The notes under the pieces are model-generated. The model was not told the origin of the DNA and ran no database searches. It saw nothing but the letters and a program-made list of their open reading frames with translations. Shown piece after piece: positions 1-9,063 of a stretch of 64,000 nucleotides of DNA (positions are counted from its first letter, which is position 1; every line of letters starts with the position of its first letter). Position numbers and translations under genes: made by a program. Source of the stretch: Streptomyces venezuelae ATCC 10712 (GTDB lineage Bacteria > Actinomycetota > Actinomycetes > Streptomycetales > Streptomycetaceae); contig NZ_CP029197.1 in NCBI RefSeq assembly GCF_008639165.1, positions 7,320,001 through 7,384,000 of the forward strand. Reading direction: 5' to 3'.

Positions 1-603
1 CCGCCGGTCGTCGTCCCCCGGCGCGCCGGGCTCCGGCTCCAAGACGGTCTCCGGGCCGGCCGGGGTCGTGATCCCGCCGTGCACGGAGGTGGCGTCCGCG
101 ACGGCGACGATCCCGGTCCCGGCCGCGGGGGGCGGCGCGGGGCGGTCCGGAACCACGTCCCTGACCAGGGCGAACCACGGGTGTCGCCCCAGCACGACGC
201 CCCCGTCCGGCGGCAGCGCCAGGGAGTCGGCCCATCGCGCCCACGCGTCCGCCGTGGCCAGCGGTGAGGGCAGCCGGACCGACTCCCAGCGCAGGGAGCC
301 GAGGTCGTACGGACCGGTCTCACCGGGCCCCGGCAGCAGCAGCCGCAGCCGCAGGTACCGCCCGGGGCCGAGCGCCGCCGCCCGCTCGGCGACATGCGGG
401 CGTACCTGCTGGGGGAAGAGCAGCTTCCCCAGCAGCTCGGCTTTCCCGGCGGGCGTTTCGCGGCCCGGCGCGACGAGCACGCCCGTCCCCACGGAGCGTG
501 CCCGCGGCGCCTCGTGAGCAGGCAGGCCGTTGACGAGGACGACCACGGTGACCCGCCCGTTCTGCCACGACAGCCGGAGCGTGATGTCCGGTTCCCTCTC
601 CAC
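1..603 (-). CDS. CHAT-domain protein, N-terminal part (runs off the left edge)
   Basis: Reverse-strand reading from a GTG at 603, with GGGGAG five bases upstream, stays open to the window edge (201 codons). The protein opens with a beta-rich stretch (TLRLSWQNGRVTVVVLV). At about residues 90-150 it has the pattern that begins CHAT domains: a hydrophobic LRLRLLLPG strand, a YDLGSLRWESVRLP segment where CHAT proteins have a PWE(L)L motif, then LGRHPWFALVRDVVP. The catalytic His and Cys would lie beyond the edge, so activity cannot be judged. It is divergent from a second CHAT gene across a gap of about 70 bp. Family assignment is by pattern only. Confidence 0.6.
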   Translation of the reverse strand, partial: MEREPDITLRLSWQNGRVTVVVLVNGLPAHEAPRARSVGTGVLVAPGRETPAGKAELLGKLLFPQQVRPHVAERAAALGPGRYLRLRLLLPGPGETGPYDLGSLRWESVRLPSPLATADAWARWADSLALPPDGGVVLGRHPWFALVRDVVPDRPAPPPAAGTGIVAVADATSVHGGITTPAGPETVLEPEPGAPGDDDRR

Positions 604-676
604 CCGTTGCTCCCCGCGTCCGTGTGGGCTCCAGAATGACACCACCGGCCGGTTCGGAACGACGGAGGCGTGATCA

Positions 677-3034
677 GTGGGGTACGGAGACACGTACGCG
701 CGGCCAGCGCGGGGGGTTCTGGAGGAGCAGCTGCGCGCTCTGCGGGCCTCCGATCTGTGGCTCAGGCCGGAGCTTTCCGACGACGCCCGGCGCCGATGGC
801 AGGCGCTGCTGTTCGACGAGGAGATGGACGAGGAGGACTTCGCGTTCGAGCACGACGAGGTGTTGTACACGTGCGCGGGCGCGGAGGAGACCTGGGCCCT
901 CTTCCAGGCCCGGCTGCACGGGGGACTGCGCGGCCTCCCGGACGGCGAACGGGTGGGCAGCGCCCCGCCCCCCGAGGTGGCGGCGGAGGAGGAGACGGAG
1001 GACGACCCCCTGCCGGAGGACGAACTCCAGACGGAGGACGAGCCCGCGCCGGAGGGCGAACTCCAGACGGAGGACGAGCCCCCGCAGAAGGGCGAACCCC
1101 AGCCGGAGGGTGACCGTCAGCCCGGCTCCTGGCCCACCTCCGGCACCGCGGTGGTCGACACCCTGCCGGGCGCCGACGTTCCGACGGTCGTCGACCCCCG
1201 GCCGGACTCCGGCGCCCCGCTCGGCCGTCGCGCTCCGGAGCCGGTCCCCGCCCCGAAGGGGGACAGGTACCTCAACCTGGCGGTCGTCTGGCCGCTGTCC
1301 CGGCGTACCGTGCCCGAGGACCACACCCTCGCCTCCGGCAGCCGCTACGAACTCCGCCTGGACATCGGCGGGTTGTCGCAGCAGAGCCTGCTCGCCGAGC
1401 AGGCCAGGCCCTTCCCCGAGGGATCGCTCGCGCACACGGACGACGAGGGACGCGGCGACTGGCTGTACGTGACGGTCGTCAGCGAGGACTTCGACTTCCC
1501 GGCGGTCGTACACCCGCTCTTCCTGCCGCTGAAGGGCGGGAGTTGGGTCTGCCCGTGCGAGCCCGGCGGACGGCACCTGTGCGAGGAGGGTCACCGGGGG
1601 CGGCACCTGTTCATCCCGTTCACCGCCCCGGAGGAGCCTGGTCCGGCCCGGATGCGGGTGTACGTCTCTTACCGGGGGAACCAGCTCCAGTCGGTCTCCC
1701 TGACCACCTGGATCGCCGCCCGGGAGAGCGCGGGCGGCGCGACGACGGCCGTCGTCGACCACACCCTGACGCCCGGGTTCGCGGAGGTCTCCGAGCTGCC
1801 CGCCCGGACCGCGGGCGTACGGGTGGGGCGGGACGGCGACGGCAGGATGACCGTCGACGTCGTGTCCCGGCACGGTCCCGTCGCCACGTTCTGGCTCGGC
1901 GAGCACCAGGTGCGCGACGTCCTCAAGGAGGCCCGGGCGGCCCTGCTCGGCTGCCACGCGGTGTGGCGGGGCGAGGGCGGGGAACGCCGCCTGGAGAACC
2001 TGCTCGGCCCCGACAACGGCAAGCCGCGCCCGGCCCTGCTCCAGGACATGACGAAGCTGGCCCGGCTCGGCTGGTCGTTCTTCCAGATGATCGCCCGCGG
2101 CCGGCACGAACGTGCGGCGCTCCTGCGGGTGCTGCGGGAACCGGCCCAGATCCAGATCTGCCGGGAGGAACACCAGTACCTCGTCTTCCCCTGGGGCCTG
2201 CTGTACGACATCCCCGTCGAGAGCCAGGGGGAGCTGGTGCCGTGCGCCGCCGGCTGGGCGCAGGTGGAGCGGGACGTCGCGGCCCGCGCCTGCCCGGCGC
2301 CGGACGGCCACGGCCTCAACACGCTGTGCCCGTACGGCTTCTGGGGCTACCGTCACTTCATCGAGCATCCGCCGTCCGTCGCCCGGGGCCGCCGCCTGCG
2401 GCTCACGGCCGGCCGCGAGCGCGACGCAGGCCCGGTGCTCACGGTGGCGCGCAGCAACCGCCTCGACGAGAACCTGGCGGGCCGTCACCTGGCCACGCTG
2501 CGCGCCGGGTTCCGCCAGATGGACGTGTACGACCGCCGGGCCGCACTGCGCGAGGCGCTGACCGGCGATCCGGGGGACTGCGTGTACTTCTACGGGCACG
2601 GGCGAAGGCCCCGCGCCGAGGCCGGCGAGCACTCCAGCGCCACGGTCCTGGAGATCGGCCACGAGGACCGGATCCAGCCGGAGGACCTCAAGGCCTGGGC
2701 GGTGAACGAGGGATGGGACCGGTGGGACGAACTCGCACCCCTCGTCTTCCTCAACGGCTGTCACACCGCCGACCGCGACCCCGCCTCCTGGCTCGGCTTC
2801 GTCGACACCTTCACGGAACTCCACGCCTCGGGTGTCATCGGCACCGAGATCACCGTGCAGCAGGCGCTCGCCGGTGAATGCGCCGAGCTCTTCTGGGAGT
2901 CGCTGCTCGCCGGGCAGGAGGTCGGCCCCGCTCTGCACCGGGTCCGGATGGAGCTGCTGCGCAAGGGGAACGTCCTGGGGCTCGCCTACACGGCGTACTG
3001 CTCCGCCGCGCTCCGCCTGCGCGCCACCGTCTGA
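677..3034 (+). CDS. CHAT-domain (caspase-like) protein with N-terminal adaptor-like region
   Basis: GTG start at 677 with GGAGG eight bases upstream; 785 residues. Residues 1-75 form a small, mostly helical acidic module that could be an effector-associated domain. Residues ~115-155 are a Glu/Pro-rich repetitive linker. Residues ~190-330 are a beta-rich middle domain holding a Cys/His cluster (WVCPCEPGGRHLCEEGH). The last ~350 residues are a CHAT domain with the expected dyad: H641 in YFYGHGR and C695 in LNGCHTAD. CHAT proteins are caspase/separase-like peptidases, often effectors of conflict or cell-death systems. No partner is recognised beyond the divergent CHAT gene, and the substrate is unknown. 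Confidence 0.8.
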   Translation: MGYGDTYARPARGVLEEQLRALRASDLWLRPELSDDARRRWQALLFDEEMDEEDFAFEHDEVLYTCAGAEETWALFQARLHGGLRGLPDGERVGSAPPPEVAAEEETEDDPLPEDELQTEDEPAPEGELQTEDEPPQKGEPQPEGDRQPGSWPTSGTAVVDTLPGADVPTVVDPRPDSGAPLGRRAPEPVPAPKGDRYLNLAVVWPLSRRTVPEDHTLASGSRYELRLDIGGLSQQSLLAEQARPFPEGSLAHTDDEGRGDWLYVTVVSEDFDFPAVVHPLFLPLKGGSWVCPCEPGGRHLCEEGHRGRHLFIPFTAPEEPGPARMRVYVSYRGNQLQSVSLTTWIAARESAGGATTAVVDHTLTPGFAEVSELPARTAGVRVGRDGDGRMTVDVVSRHGPVATFWLGEHQVRDVLKEARAALLGCHAVWRGEGGERRLENLLGPDNGKPRPALLQDMTKLARLGWSFFQMIARGRHERAALLRVLREPAQIQICREEHQYLVFPWGLLYDIPVESQGELVPCAAGWAQVERDVAARACPAPDGHGLNTLCPYGFWGYRHFIEHPPSVARGRRLRLTAGRERDAGPVLTVARSNRLDENLAGRHLATLRAGFRQMDVYDRRAALREALTGDPGDCVYFYGHGRRPRAEAGEHSSATVLEIGHEDRIQPEDLKAWAVNEGWDRWDELAPLVFLNGCHTADRDPASWLGFVDTFTELHASGVIGTEITVQQALAGECAELFWESLLAGQEVGPALHRVRMELLRKGNVLGLAYTAYCSAALRLRATV

Positions 3035-3041
3035 GGGTCCG

Positions 3042-3434
3042 TCAGGGCTCGCCCATCCACGTGGACGTGGTGGGGGGTGAGCCGGCGCCTGCCCCCTCCG
3101 AGGGTGCGGGGGCGGCGTCGGGGGCGCCCGGCTGCGCGGGCACCCCCGCGGCGAGCCGTTCCTTCGCCCTGGCGGCCTCGGACCGGTCGAGCCGCCAACC
3201 GACCACGAAGTAGCCGAAGAAGCCGACGAAGAGCCCGAGGCCGTAGGCGGCGAAGAGATCCGGTTCCGCGAACTGGTTGTTGACGACGGCGCCGCCGCCC
3301 AGCGCGGCGACGACGGTCACGAGGTCGGCGATCCGCGACCCTTCGGCCGCGCGCCGCAGGGTCCGGTAGGCGATCCACCCGATCACCGCTCCGAAGGCCC
3401 CGGCCCCCCAGAGGCCGAGCATGGAAACCTGCAC
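3042..3434 (-). CDS. small integral membrane protein, unknown function
   Basis: 130 residues from a GTG preceded by AGGAG at five bases. There are hydrophobic segments at about residues 5-24, 37-52 and 62-84 (the last rich in Gly/Phe), and then a charged, Ala/Pro-rich cytoplasmic tail. I recognise no catalytic motif. It converges on the CHAT gene, with stop codons 7 bp apart, so it is not part of that transcript. It may be the last gene of the leftward group. Confidence 0.6.
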   Translation of the reverse strand: MQVSMLGLWGAGAFGAVIGWIAYRTLRRAAEGSRIADLVTVVAALGGGAVVNNQFAEPDLFAAYGLGLFVGFFGYFVVGWRLDRSEAARAKERLAAGVPAQPGAPDAAPAPSEGAGAGSPPTTSTWMGEP

Positions 3435-3517
3435 CTGTGCTCCTCACCACGTCGCCTGTGCGTCGCGGACAACGTACCGGCGCGACAGGGCTTCCCGGTA
3501 CGGGCGAGCGTCCGCCG

Positions 3518-4474
3518 TCAGCCGCGCAGGGCGGGGAGGACCTTCTCGCGGTAGGCCGTGAAGAATTCCTCCTGCTCCTGTCCGATCTGGCCGACGTACA
3601 CCTCGTCGAACCCGGCGTCCAGGTAGGCGCGGACGGCGGTGACGTGCTCCTCGACGTCCGGGCCGCACGGTACGGCGTCGGCCGTCTGCTCGCGGGTGAC
3701 GAGCTCGGTGGCCTGCTCGAAGTGGGCCGGCGTGGGGAGGATCTGGTTCAGCTCTCCGGGCAGCTGTTCGGTCGGCCACATGCAGTGTGCGGTGTCGATC
3801 GCCGCGTCCCGGTCCGGGCCCCAGCAGACCTTCAGGCCGCCGACGACGGGCTTGCCGGTGCCGCCCGCCTCCCGGAAGGAGGCGATGGCGTCCTCGTCGG
3901 GGCCCATGGTGACGAAGCCGTCCCCGATGCGTCCCGCGAGGGCGGCGGCCTTGGGGCCGAAGCCCGAGACCAGGATGTCCGGCGGGGTCTCCGGGACGGT
4001 GTAGAGGCGGGCGTTGTCGACGGTGTAGTGCCGGCCGCGGTGGCTGGTCTGACGGCCGGTGAACAGCTTCCGCATCACCTCCACGGCCTCTTCCAGCATG
4101 TCCGCCCGTTCGTCGAAGGCGGGCCACCGGTCGCCGAGGACGTGCTCGTTGAGCGCTTCGCCGGTCCCCACGCCCAGCGTGAACCGGCCGTCGAGGAGCA
4201 CGCTGGACGTCGCCGCCGCCTGGGCGGTGACCGCCGGATGCATCCGCACGGTGGGGCACGTCACGAGCGTGGTGACGGGCAGCTCCACCGTCCGGGACAG
4301 GGCGCCGATCATCGACCACACGAAGGGACTGCTGCCCTGGGCGTCGGTCCACGGGTGGAAGTGGTCGGAGATGGCCAGTCGCGTGAAGCCGGCGTCCGCC
4401 GCGAGGCGCGCCTGGCGCAGCAACTGGTCCGGGGTGAACTCCTCGCAGGACAGGAAGTAGCCGAAGGACGTCAT
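3518..4474 (-). CDS. F420-dependent LLM-class oxidoreductase (TIGR03557-type)
   Basis: 318 residues with a luciferase-like TIM-barrel pattern. It starts with FGYFLSCEEFTPDQLLRQA, then AISDHFHPW at about residue 40, a VTCPTVRMHPA segment, and LGVGTGEALNEHVLG. These are hallmarks of the F420-dependent G6PDH-like TIGR03557 family, which uses coenzyme F420 for hydride transfer. The real substrate is not predictable. It lies 45 bp downstream of the TPP enzyme on the same strand and is probably co-transcribed. RBS AAGGA. Confidence 0.85.
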   Translation of the reverse strand: MTSFGYFLSCEEFTPDQLLRQARLAADAGFTRLAISDHFHPWTDAQGSSPFVWSMIGALSRTVELPVTTLVTCPTVRMHPAVTAQAAATSSVLLDGRFTLGVGTGEALNEHVLGDRWPAFDERADMLEEAVEVMRKLFTGRQTSHRGRHYTVDNARLYTVPETPPDILVSGFGPKAAALAGRIGDGFVTMGPDEDAIASFREAGGTGKPVVGGLKVCWGPDRDAAIDTAHCMWPTEQLPGELNQILPTPAHFEQATELVTREQTADAVPCGPDVEEHVTAVRAYLDAGFDEVYVGQIGQEQEEFFTAYREKVLPALRG

Positions 4475-4519
4475 GTGTTCGTTTCCTTTCGCGTCGGCCC
4501 CCTGGGTCCGCCCCGGGGG

Positions 4520-6334
4520 TCATGATCCGTCGTCGGACCGCCGGGTTCGGCCGCTGCCCGGCAGGATCTCCTGGATCTTGGCCTTGAGCCCCTGGCGGAC
4601 CATTCCGACGCGGTCGCTGTCGCCCTTGAGGACCGCCGCGGCGGTGGCCTCGATCTGATCGAGGTCGGCGTGCGGCGGGATGGGCGGGACGGCCGGATCG
4701 GTACGGAAGTCGATGACGAACGGCCGGTCGGCGGCGAGCGCCTGCTTCCAGGCGGCCTCGACGTCCGCCGGCCGCTCCACGCGCACCCCGTCCAGACCGA
4801 TGGAGCGCGCGAAGTCCGCGTAGGGGACGTCGGGCAGTTCCTGCGAGGGCAGGAACTGGGGCGCCCCGGACAGGGCCCGCATCTCCCAGGTGACCTGGTT
4901 GAGGTCGAGGTTGTTGAGCACGGCCACGACCAGGCGCGGGTCCTCCCAGTCCCGGTGGTACTTGGCGGCGGTGACGAGTTCGGCCATGCCGTTCATCTGC
5001 ATCGCGCCGTCGCCGACGAGGGCCACCGCCGGCCGCTCGGGATGGGCGAACTTCGCGCCGATCGCGTACGGCACCCCGGGGCCCATGGTCGCCAGCGTCC
5101 CGGACAGCGACCCGCGCATGGCCCCGCGCAGACGCAGGTGGCGCGCGTACCAGTTCGCCGCCGAGCCGGAGTCCGCCGACAGCATCACATCGTCCGGCAG
5201 CAGGGCGTCCAGGGCGTGGACGACGTACTCCGGGTTGAGGGGATCGGCGTCGACGCCGGCCCGCCCCTCCATGACCTGCCACCAGCGCGCGACGTCCTTC
5301 TCGATCTTCTTGCGCCAGGAGCCGTGCTTCTTGCGCTTCAGCTGCGGCAGCAGCGCCTTGAGGGTGCTCTTCGCGTCGCCGACGAGATTGACCTCGAAGG
5401 GATAGCGCAGACCGACCATGAAGGGGTCGATGTCGATCTGCACGGCGCGGGCCTGGTCGAACTCCGGGAGGAACTGGCTGTACGGGAAGCTGGAGCCGAC
5501 CACCAGGAGCGTGTCGCAGTCCCGCATCATCTCGTACGAGGGGCGGGTGCCCAGCAGGCCGATGGACCCGGTGACGTACGGCAGGTCGTCGGGCAGGGCG
5601 TCCTTGCCGAGCAGCGCCTTGGCCACCCCGGCGCCCAGGACGTCCGCGAGTTCCTCGACCTCGGGCCGGGCGCCGCGGGCCCCCTGGCCGATCAGGACCG
5701 CCACCTTCGAGCCCTCGTTGAGCACGGCGGCGGCCCGCGTCACATCGGCGGGGGAGGGGACGGGCGCGTAGTCGGGGCTGCCCAGGCTCGACGGGACCAT
5801 CTTGAAGGCGTGGGTCGGCGGCGTGTAGTCCAGTTCCTGCACGTCGGCCGGGACGATGACCGCGGTCACCGTGCGCTTGGCGTAGGCGGTCCGCATGGCC
5901 CGGTCGATGACGTTCGGCAGTTGCTCGGGGACGGTGACCATCGCGCAGAACTCGGAGGCCACGTCCTTGTAGAGGCTGAGCAGGTCGACCTCCTGCTGGT
6001 ACGAGCCGCCCAGGGCACTCCGGTTGGTCTGCCCCACGATCGCGACGACCGGCACGTGGTCGAGCTTCGCGTCGTACAGGCCGTTGAGCAGGTGGATCGC
6101 GCCGGGGCCGGAGGTCGCCGCGCAGACACCGACCCGGCCGGAGAACTTGGCGTACCCGACCGCCTGGAAGGCGGACATCTCCTCGTGGCGGGACTGGACG
6201 AAGCGCGGTGTGTCGTCGGCGCGCCCCCACGCGGCCAGCAGGCCGTTGATGCCGTCGCCGGGGTACGCGAAGACGTGCTCGACACCCCACTCGCGCAGGC
6301 GCTGGAGGATGTGGTCGGAGACCTTGGTCGGCAT
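4520..6334 (-). CDS. thiamine-pyrophosphate enzyme, pyruvate oxidase/dehydrogenase-like
   Basis: 604 residues with the three-domain layout of the acetolactate synthase/pyruvate oxidase family. The N-terminal PYR domain has the activating Glu region (QSRHEEMSAFQA) and ATSGPGAIHLLNGLYDA. A central DHS-like domain follows. The C-terminal PP domain carries the ThDP/Mg motif, GDG at VGDGAMQMNGMAEL followed about 28 residues later by NNLDLNQVTWE. The short C-terminus lacks the long lipid-binding tail of E. coli PoxB. It likely decarboxylates pyruvate or a related 2-oxo acid. ATG start with AGGAG four bases upstream; leads the two-gene unit with the F420-type gene. Confidence 0.85.
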   Translation of the reverse strand: MPTKVSDHILQRLREWGVEHVFAYPGDGINGLLAAWGRADDTPRFVQSRHEEMSAFQAVGYAKFSGRVGVCAATSGPGAIHLLNGLYDAKLDHVPVVAIVGQTNRSALGGSYQQEVDLLSLYKDVASEFCAMVTVPEQLPNVIDRAMRTAYAKRTVTAVIVPADVQELDYTPPTHAFKMVPSSLGSPDYAPVPSPADVTRAAAVLNEGSKVAVLIGQGARGARPEVEELADVLGAGVAKALLGKDALPDDLPYVTGSIGLLGTRPSYEMMRDCDTLLVVGSSFPYSQFLPEFDQARAVQIDIDPFMVGLRYPFEVNLVGDAKSTLKALLPQLKRKKHGSWRKKIEKDVARWWQVMEGRAGVDADPLNPEYVVHALDALLPDDVMLSADSGSAANWYARHLRLRGAMRGSLSGTLATMGPGVPYAIGAKFAHPERPAVALVGDGAMQMNGMAELVTAAKYHRDWEDPRLVVAVLNNLDLNQVTWEMRALSGAPQFLPSQELPDVPYADFARSIGLDGVRVERPADVEAAWKQALAADRPFVIDFRTDPAVPPIPPHADLDQIEATAAAVLKGDSDRVGMVRQGLKAKIQEILPGSGRTRRSDDGS

Positions 6335-6501
6335 GATGCTCCTCTGACGGACTCTCGATTCGGGGCACCGGCCGTGCGCCCCCTGGTACGGCTAACCGCC
6401 GACGGGAGGGCGAAACGCCCCGGTATCGGCCGTACCCGGTGGCCTCCGTCCCCGGCGGCGCCTGTACCGGGCGGCAGCCGATCCGGGCACCCGGCGGCGC
6501 C

Positions 6502-7035
6502 TCAGTCGAAGGCCTCGACGGCGGGGACGATGCGCGCCGCCATGTTCACGGCCATCATGCGCAGCGCCGCGCGGGCGAGGTCCTCGTGGATCTCGGCCAC
6601 GGCGTCGTCGGCGACCGTGACCGAGAGGTGGCGGATGTGCGCGTCCAGCGCGGAGTAGAGCACGCACTGCTCCGTCACCTGCCCGCACAGCACGAGGTGG
6701 GTGACGTCCAGCCTGCCCAGCAGATAGGCGAGCGGTGTCTCGTAGAAGGCGGAGTGCCGTGCCTTGACGACGAAGTACGAGTCCTCGTCCGGCCTGATCG
6801 GTTCGACCAGACGGGCGTACGGGCCGGCCAGGGCCGCCTCGACGATCTCGCCGTGGTGCGAGCGCCACTTCCCGAAGTTGTCGTTGGCGTAGATCACCGG
6901 CACTCCCCGTGCGCGCGCCTCCTCCAGCAGCCGCACCACGGCGGGCAGCGCGCGCTCCACGGACGGCACGAGCTGAGCGGCGTCCTCGTGCTCGTACGTG
7001 TTCAGCATGTCGATGACGACAAGCGCGGGCTTCAT
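6502..7035 (-). CDS. isochorismatase-family cysteine hydrolase
   Basis: 177 residues when started at the ATG at 7035, which has GGGAG upstream and begins directly with the first strand (MKPALVVIDMLNTY). A longer in-frame start at 7095 would only add a Gly/Ala/Arg stretch. The triad of the family is visible: Asp in VVIDM, Lys in FVVKARHSAFY, and Cys in CGQVTEQCVLYSA. Members hydrolyse amides or vinyl ethers such as nicotinamide or isochorismate. No pathway neighbour points to a substrate. Probably the first gene of a leftward group. Confidence 0.8.
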   Translation of the reverse strand: MKPALVVIDMLNTYEHEDAAQLVPSVERALPAVVRLLEEARARGVPVIYANDNFGKWRSHHGEIVEAALAGPYARLVEPIRPDEDSYFVVKARHSAFYETPLAYLLGRLDVTHLVLCGQVTEQCVLYSALDAHIRHLSVTVADDAVAEIHEDLARAALRMMAVNMAARIVPAVEAFD

Positions 7036-7081
7036 GGCTCCCACGCTCCCAGACCACCGGCCGCGCGGCGCCCCGGCGGGG

Positions 7082-7594
7082 TCAGCCGCGCGCATCCACC
7101 GCGGCGCGCAGGACCCGCGTCGCCCGGGTCCCGCGCAAGGTCCTGGCCAGCAGCGCCGAGGCGGCCACGGTCACCCCCGCCGCGGCCCCCGCGACGGCCG
7201 GATGACGGGCGAGGGCGGTGTACGGCGAGTGCGCCGCGGCCTCCCCGTCGAACGTCCCGTGGGCGCCGTGGTCACGGCCGCCCGGCCCGTCCCACGGCAC
7301 CCAGAGGTTGCTCGGGGCCGTGTCGAAGGTCGGTTCGTCGGTCTGCTGGGAGTCGTACGCCGTTCGGGCGATGGAGCGGCCGAGGAGCCCCGGAGCGACA
7401 CGGCGCGCGAGGACCGAGGCCGCGGTGGACACGGCCCGGGCCACGGGCCGGCCCACCCCGGCGCTCGCACCGGTGACGACCACGGTCCGCTCCTCGAGGT
7501 GCTCCGGCGGGTCCGGAGCGCCCCGGCCCGCACGCGTGGCGTGGAGCACGACGAGGCCCTCCAGGAGCGAGACGACGTCGGACGTCCGGATCAT
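7082..7594 (-). pseudogene. internally deleted short-chain dehydrogenase/reductase (SDR) remnant
   Basis: 170 residues in one open frame. Residues ~36-50 contain the Rossmann nucleotide motif TGASAGVG of an SDR. The sequence then jumps to what is normally the far C-terminus of ~330-residue actinobacterial SDRs: GLLGRSIARTAYDSQQTDEP, a DNLWVP-like segment, a DHGAHGTFD motif and a hydrophobic Ala-rich tail. The middle, including the catalytic Ser and YxxxK, is absent. An in-frame deletion of roughly 200 codons explains this best. It may still be translated but cannot be an active SDR. Alternative: a distinct short protein of the same ancestry. Confidence 0.65.
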
Positions 7595-7698
7595 GGTCGC
7601 GCTCCTCGCCTCGGGTGTCCCGCTCGCTCTCACCGGGCGCCTGCCCCGGCGCACCCGAGACACACCTTTAGCGCGCCGGGCGGCGGCCCCCCGAGCTA

Positions 7699-8361
7699 TC
7701 ACAGGGCGTCGGCCGCGACCCGCAGGTCGGCGACGAGCCCGGCGTACATGTCGTCGCGGTCGCGGGCACGCAGTACGGCGGAGGGATGGACGGTCGCGAG
7801 GACCCGCGTGTCCGTCCCCTCCCCGGCGTCCGTCAGCGGCCTCGGCACGCCGCGGTCGGCGCCGACCCGGAACGACGGGCCCAGCAGGGCGCGGCCGGCG
7901 GTGGCCCCGAGGGTGACCACCAGCTCGGGCGACACCAGCCGCAGCTCCGCCATGAGCCATGGCCGGCAGGCCAGCGTCTCGCGCAGGCTGGGGGCCTTGT
8001 GGATCCGCCGCTTGCGGGTCGCGTCCTCGGTGAACTTGAAGTGCTTGACGGCGTTGGTGACGTACAGCCCCTCCTCGTCGATCCCCGCCTCGCGCAGCGC
8101 CCGGGAGAGGAGCCGGCCCGCGGGCCCCACGAACGGGACCCCTTCGCGGTCCTCCTGGTCGCCGGGCTGCTCCCCGACCAGCATCAGCCGCGCGTGCGGA
8201 TCTCCCCGCCCGAAGACGGTCCCGGTCGCGTCCCGGTGGAGCGGGCAGCCCTGACATCCGGCGGCCGCCGCGCGGTGCGCGGGAATCCCGCCGCGCCGCG
8301 GCAGGAACGGCGTGGCGTCGTACGGCTCGGGGACGGGGTCGTCGTCGCGGGTACCGGCCAT
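7699..8361 (-). CDS. udgX: UdgX-type uracil-DNA glycosylase
   Basis: 220 residues; ATG at 8361 with GGGAGG five bases upstream. Four spaced cysteines suit an iron-sulfur family 4/UdgX enzyme: CQGC early, another at TLACRPW, with GEQPGDQEDREG as motif 1. The insert KRRIHKAP near residue 120 is the diagnostic UdgX loop, whose His forms a covalent bond with the abasic sugar after uracil removal. VHPSAVLR is the closing DNA-binding motif. It acts in DNA repair in the cytoplasm and stands alone between the SDR remnant and a divergent membrane-anchored protein. Confidence 0.9.
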   Translation of the reverse strand: MAGTRDDDPVPEPYDATPFLPRRGGIPAHRAAAAGCQGCPLHRDATGTVFGRGDPHARLMLVGEQPGDQEDREGVPFVGPAGRLLSRALREAGIDEEGLYVTNAVKHFKFTEDATRKRRIHKAPSLRETLACRPWLMAELRLVSPELVVTLGATAGRALLGPSFRVGADRGVPRPLTDAGEGTDTRVLATVHPSAVLRARDRDDMYAGLVADLRVAADAL

Positions 8362-8487
8362 GGGGGCCTCCCGGTGGACACGGAGAGGGGGCGGTACGCC
8401 CATTGTCCGGCACCCGCACGGTTTCGGCTCCGTCCGCGCGGGCAGCCGCCCGGAGCAGCCATCAGTCGCAGCGAAGGGGGCTGGGCC

Positions 8488-9054
8488 ATGTCCACAGGAA
8501 CGATTCTGGCCATCGTCATACCGGTCGCGGTGCTGATCCTCCTGATCGTGGCGGCGTTCGCGCTGGACCGTCGGCGCCGTCGCCGGCTGCGCGAGCGCTT
8601 CGGCCCGGAGTACGACCGTACGGTCGATGAGGCCGGCAGCCGCCGGGCGGCCGAGCGCGACCTCGGGGAACGCGAGAAGCGGCACGACTCCCTCGACATC
8701 AAGCCCTTGCCCGACGACGTGCGGGAGCGCTACCTGCGGGAGTGGCAGGGCGTGCAGGAGCAGTTCGTCGACCGGCCGGAAACGGCGGTCCACGACGCGG
8801 ACCGGCTGGTGAGCGTGCTCATGCGGGAGCGCGGCTATCCCACGGAGGACTTCGAGCAGCAGACGCGCGATCTGTCCGTGGAACACGGCCGCGCGCTGGA
8901 GCACTACCGGGAGGCCCACGAGATCGACCGCCTCACCACCTCGCACCGGGCCACCACGGAGCAGCTGCGCGGAGCGATGGTCCACTACCGGGCCCTCTTC
9001 GACGAGCTCCTCTCCGACGGACACCAGGCCGGCCCCGCCGGCCCCGAGCGCTAA
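8488..9054 (+). CDS. membrane-anchored protein, paralogue of next gene
   Basis: 188 residues from the ATG at 8488. A single N-terminal membrane helix (TILAIVIPVAVLILLIVAAF) is followed by an Arg-rich stop-transfer stretch, so the rest faces the cytoplasm. The soluble part is charged and helical. It contains YLREWQGVQEQFVDRPETAV, an ADRLV motif, and a C-terminal MVHYRALFDELLS. The same signature recurs in the protein encoded 9 bp downstream. Similar proteins are common as hypothetical proteins in actinobacteria. No function can be assigned. Confidence 0.75.
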   Translation: MSTGTILAIVIPVAVLILLIVAAFALDRRRRRRLRERFGPEYDRTVDEAGSRRAAERDLGEREKRHDSLDIKPLPDDVRERYLREWQGVQEQFVDRPETAVHDADRLVSVLMRERGYPTEDFEQQTRDLSVEHGRALEHYREAHEIDRLTTSHRATTEQLRGAMVHYRALFDELLSDGHQAGPAGPER

Positions 9055-9063
9055 GGCCGTGGC

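Noticed and set aside
674..2938. 754-residue reverse-strand frame opposite the CHAT gene
   Set aside because: Shadow of the forward gene in high-GC DNA; the forward frame has the RBS, domains and catalytic dyad.
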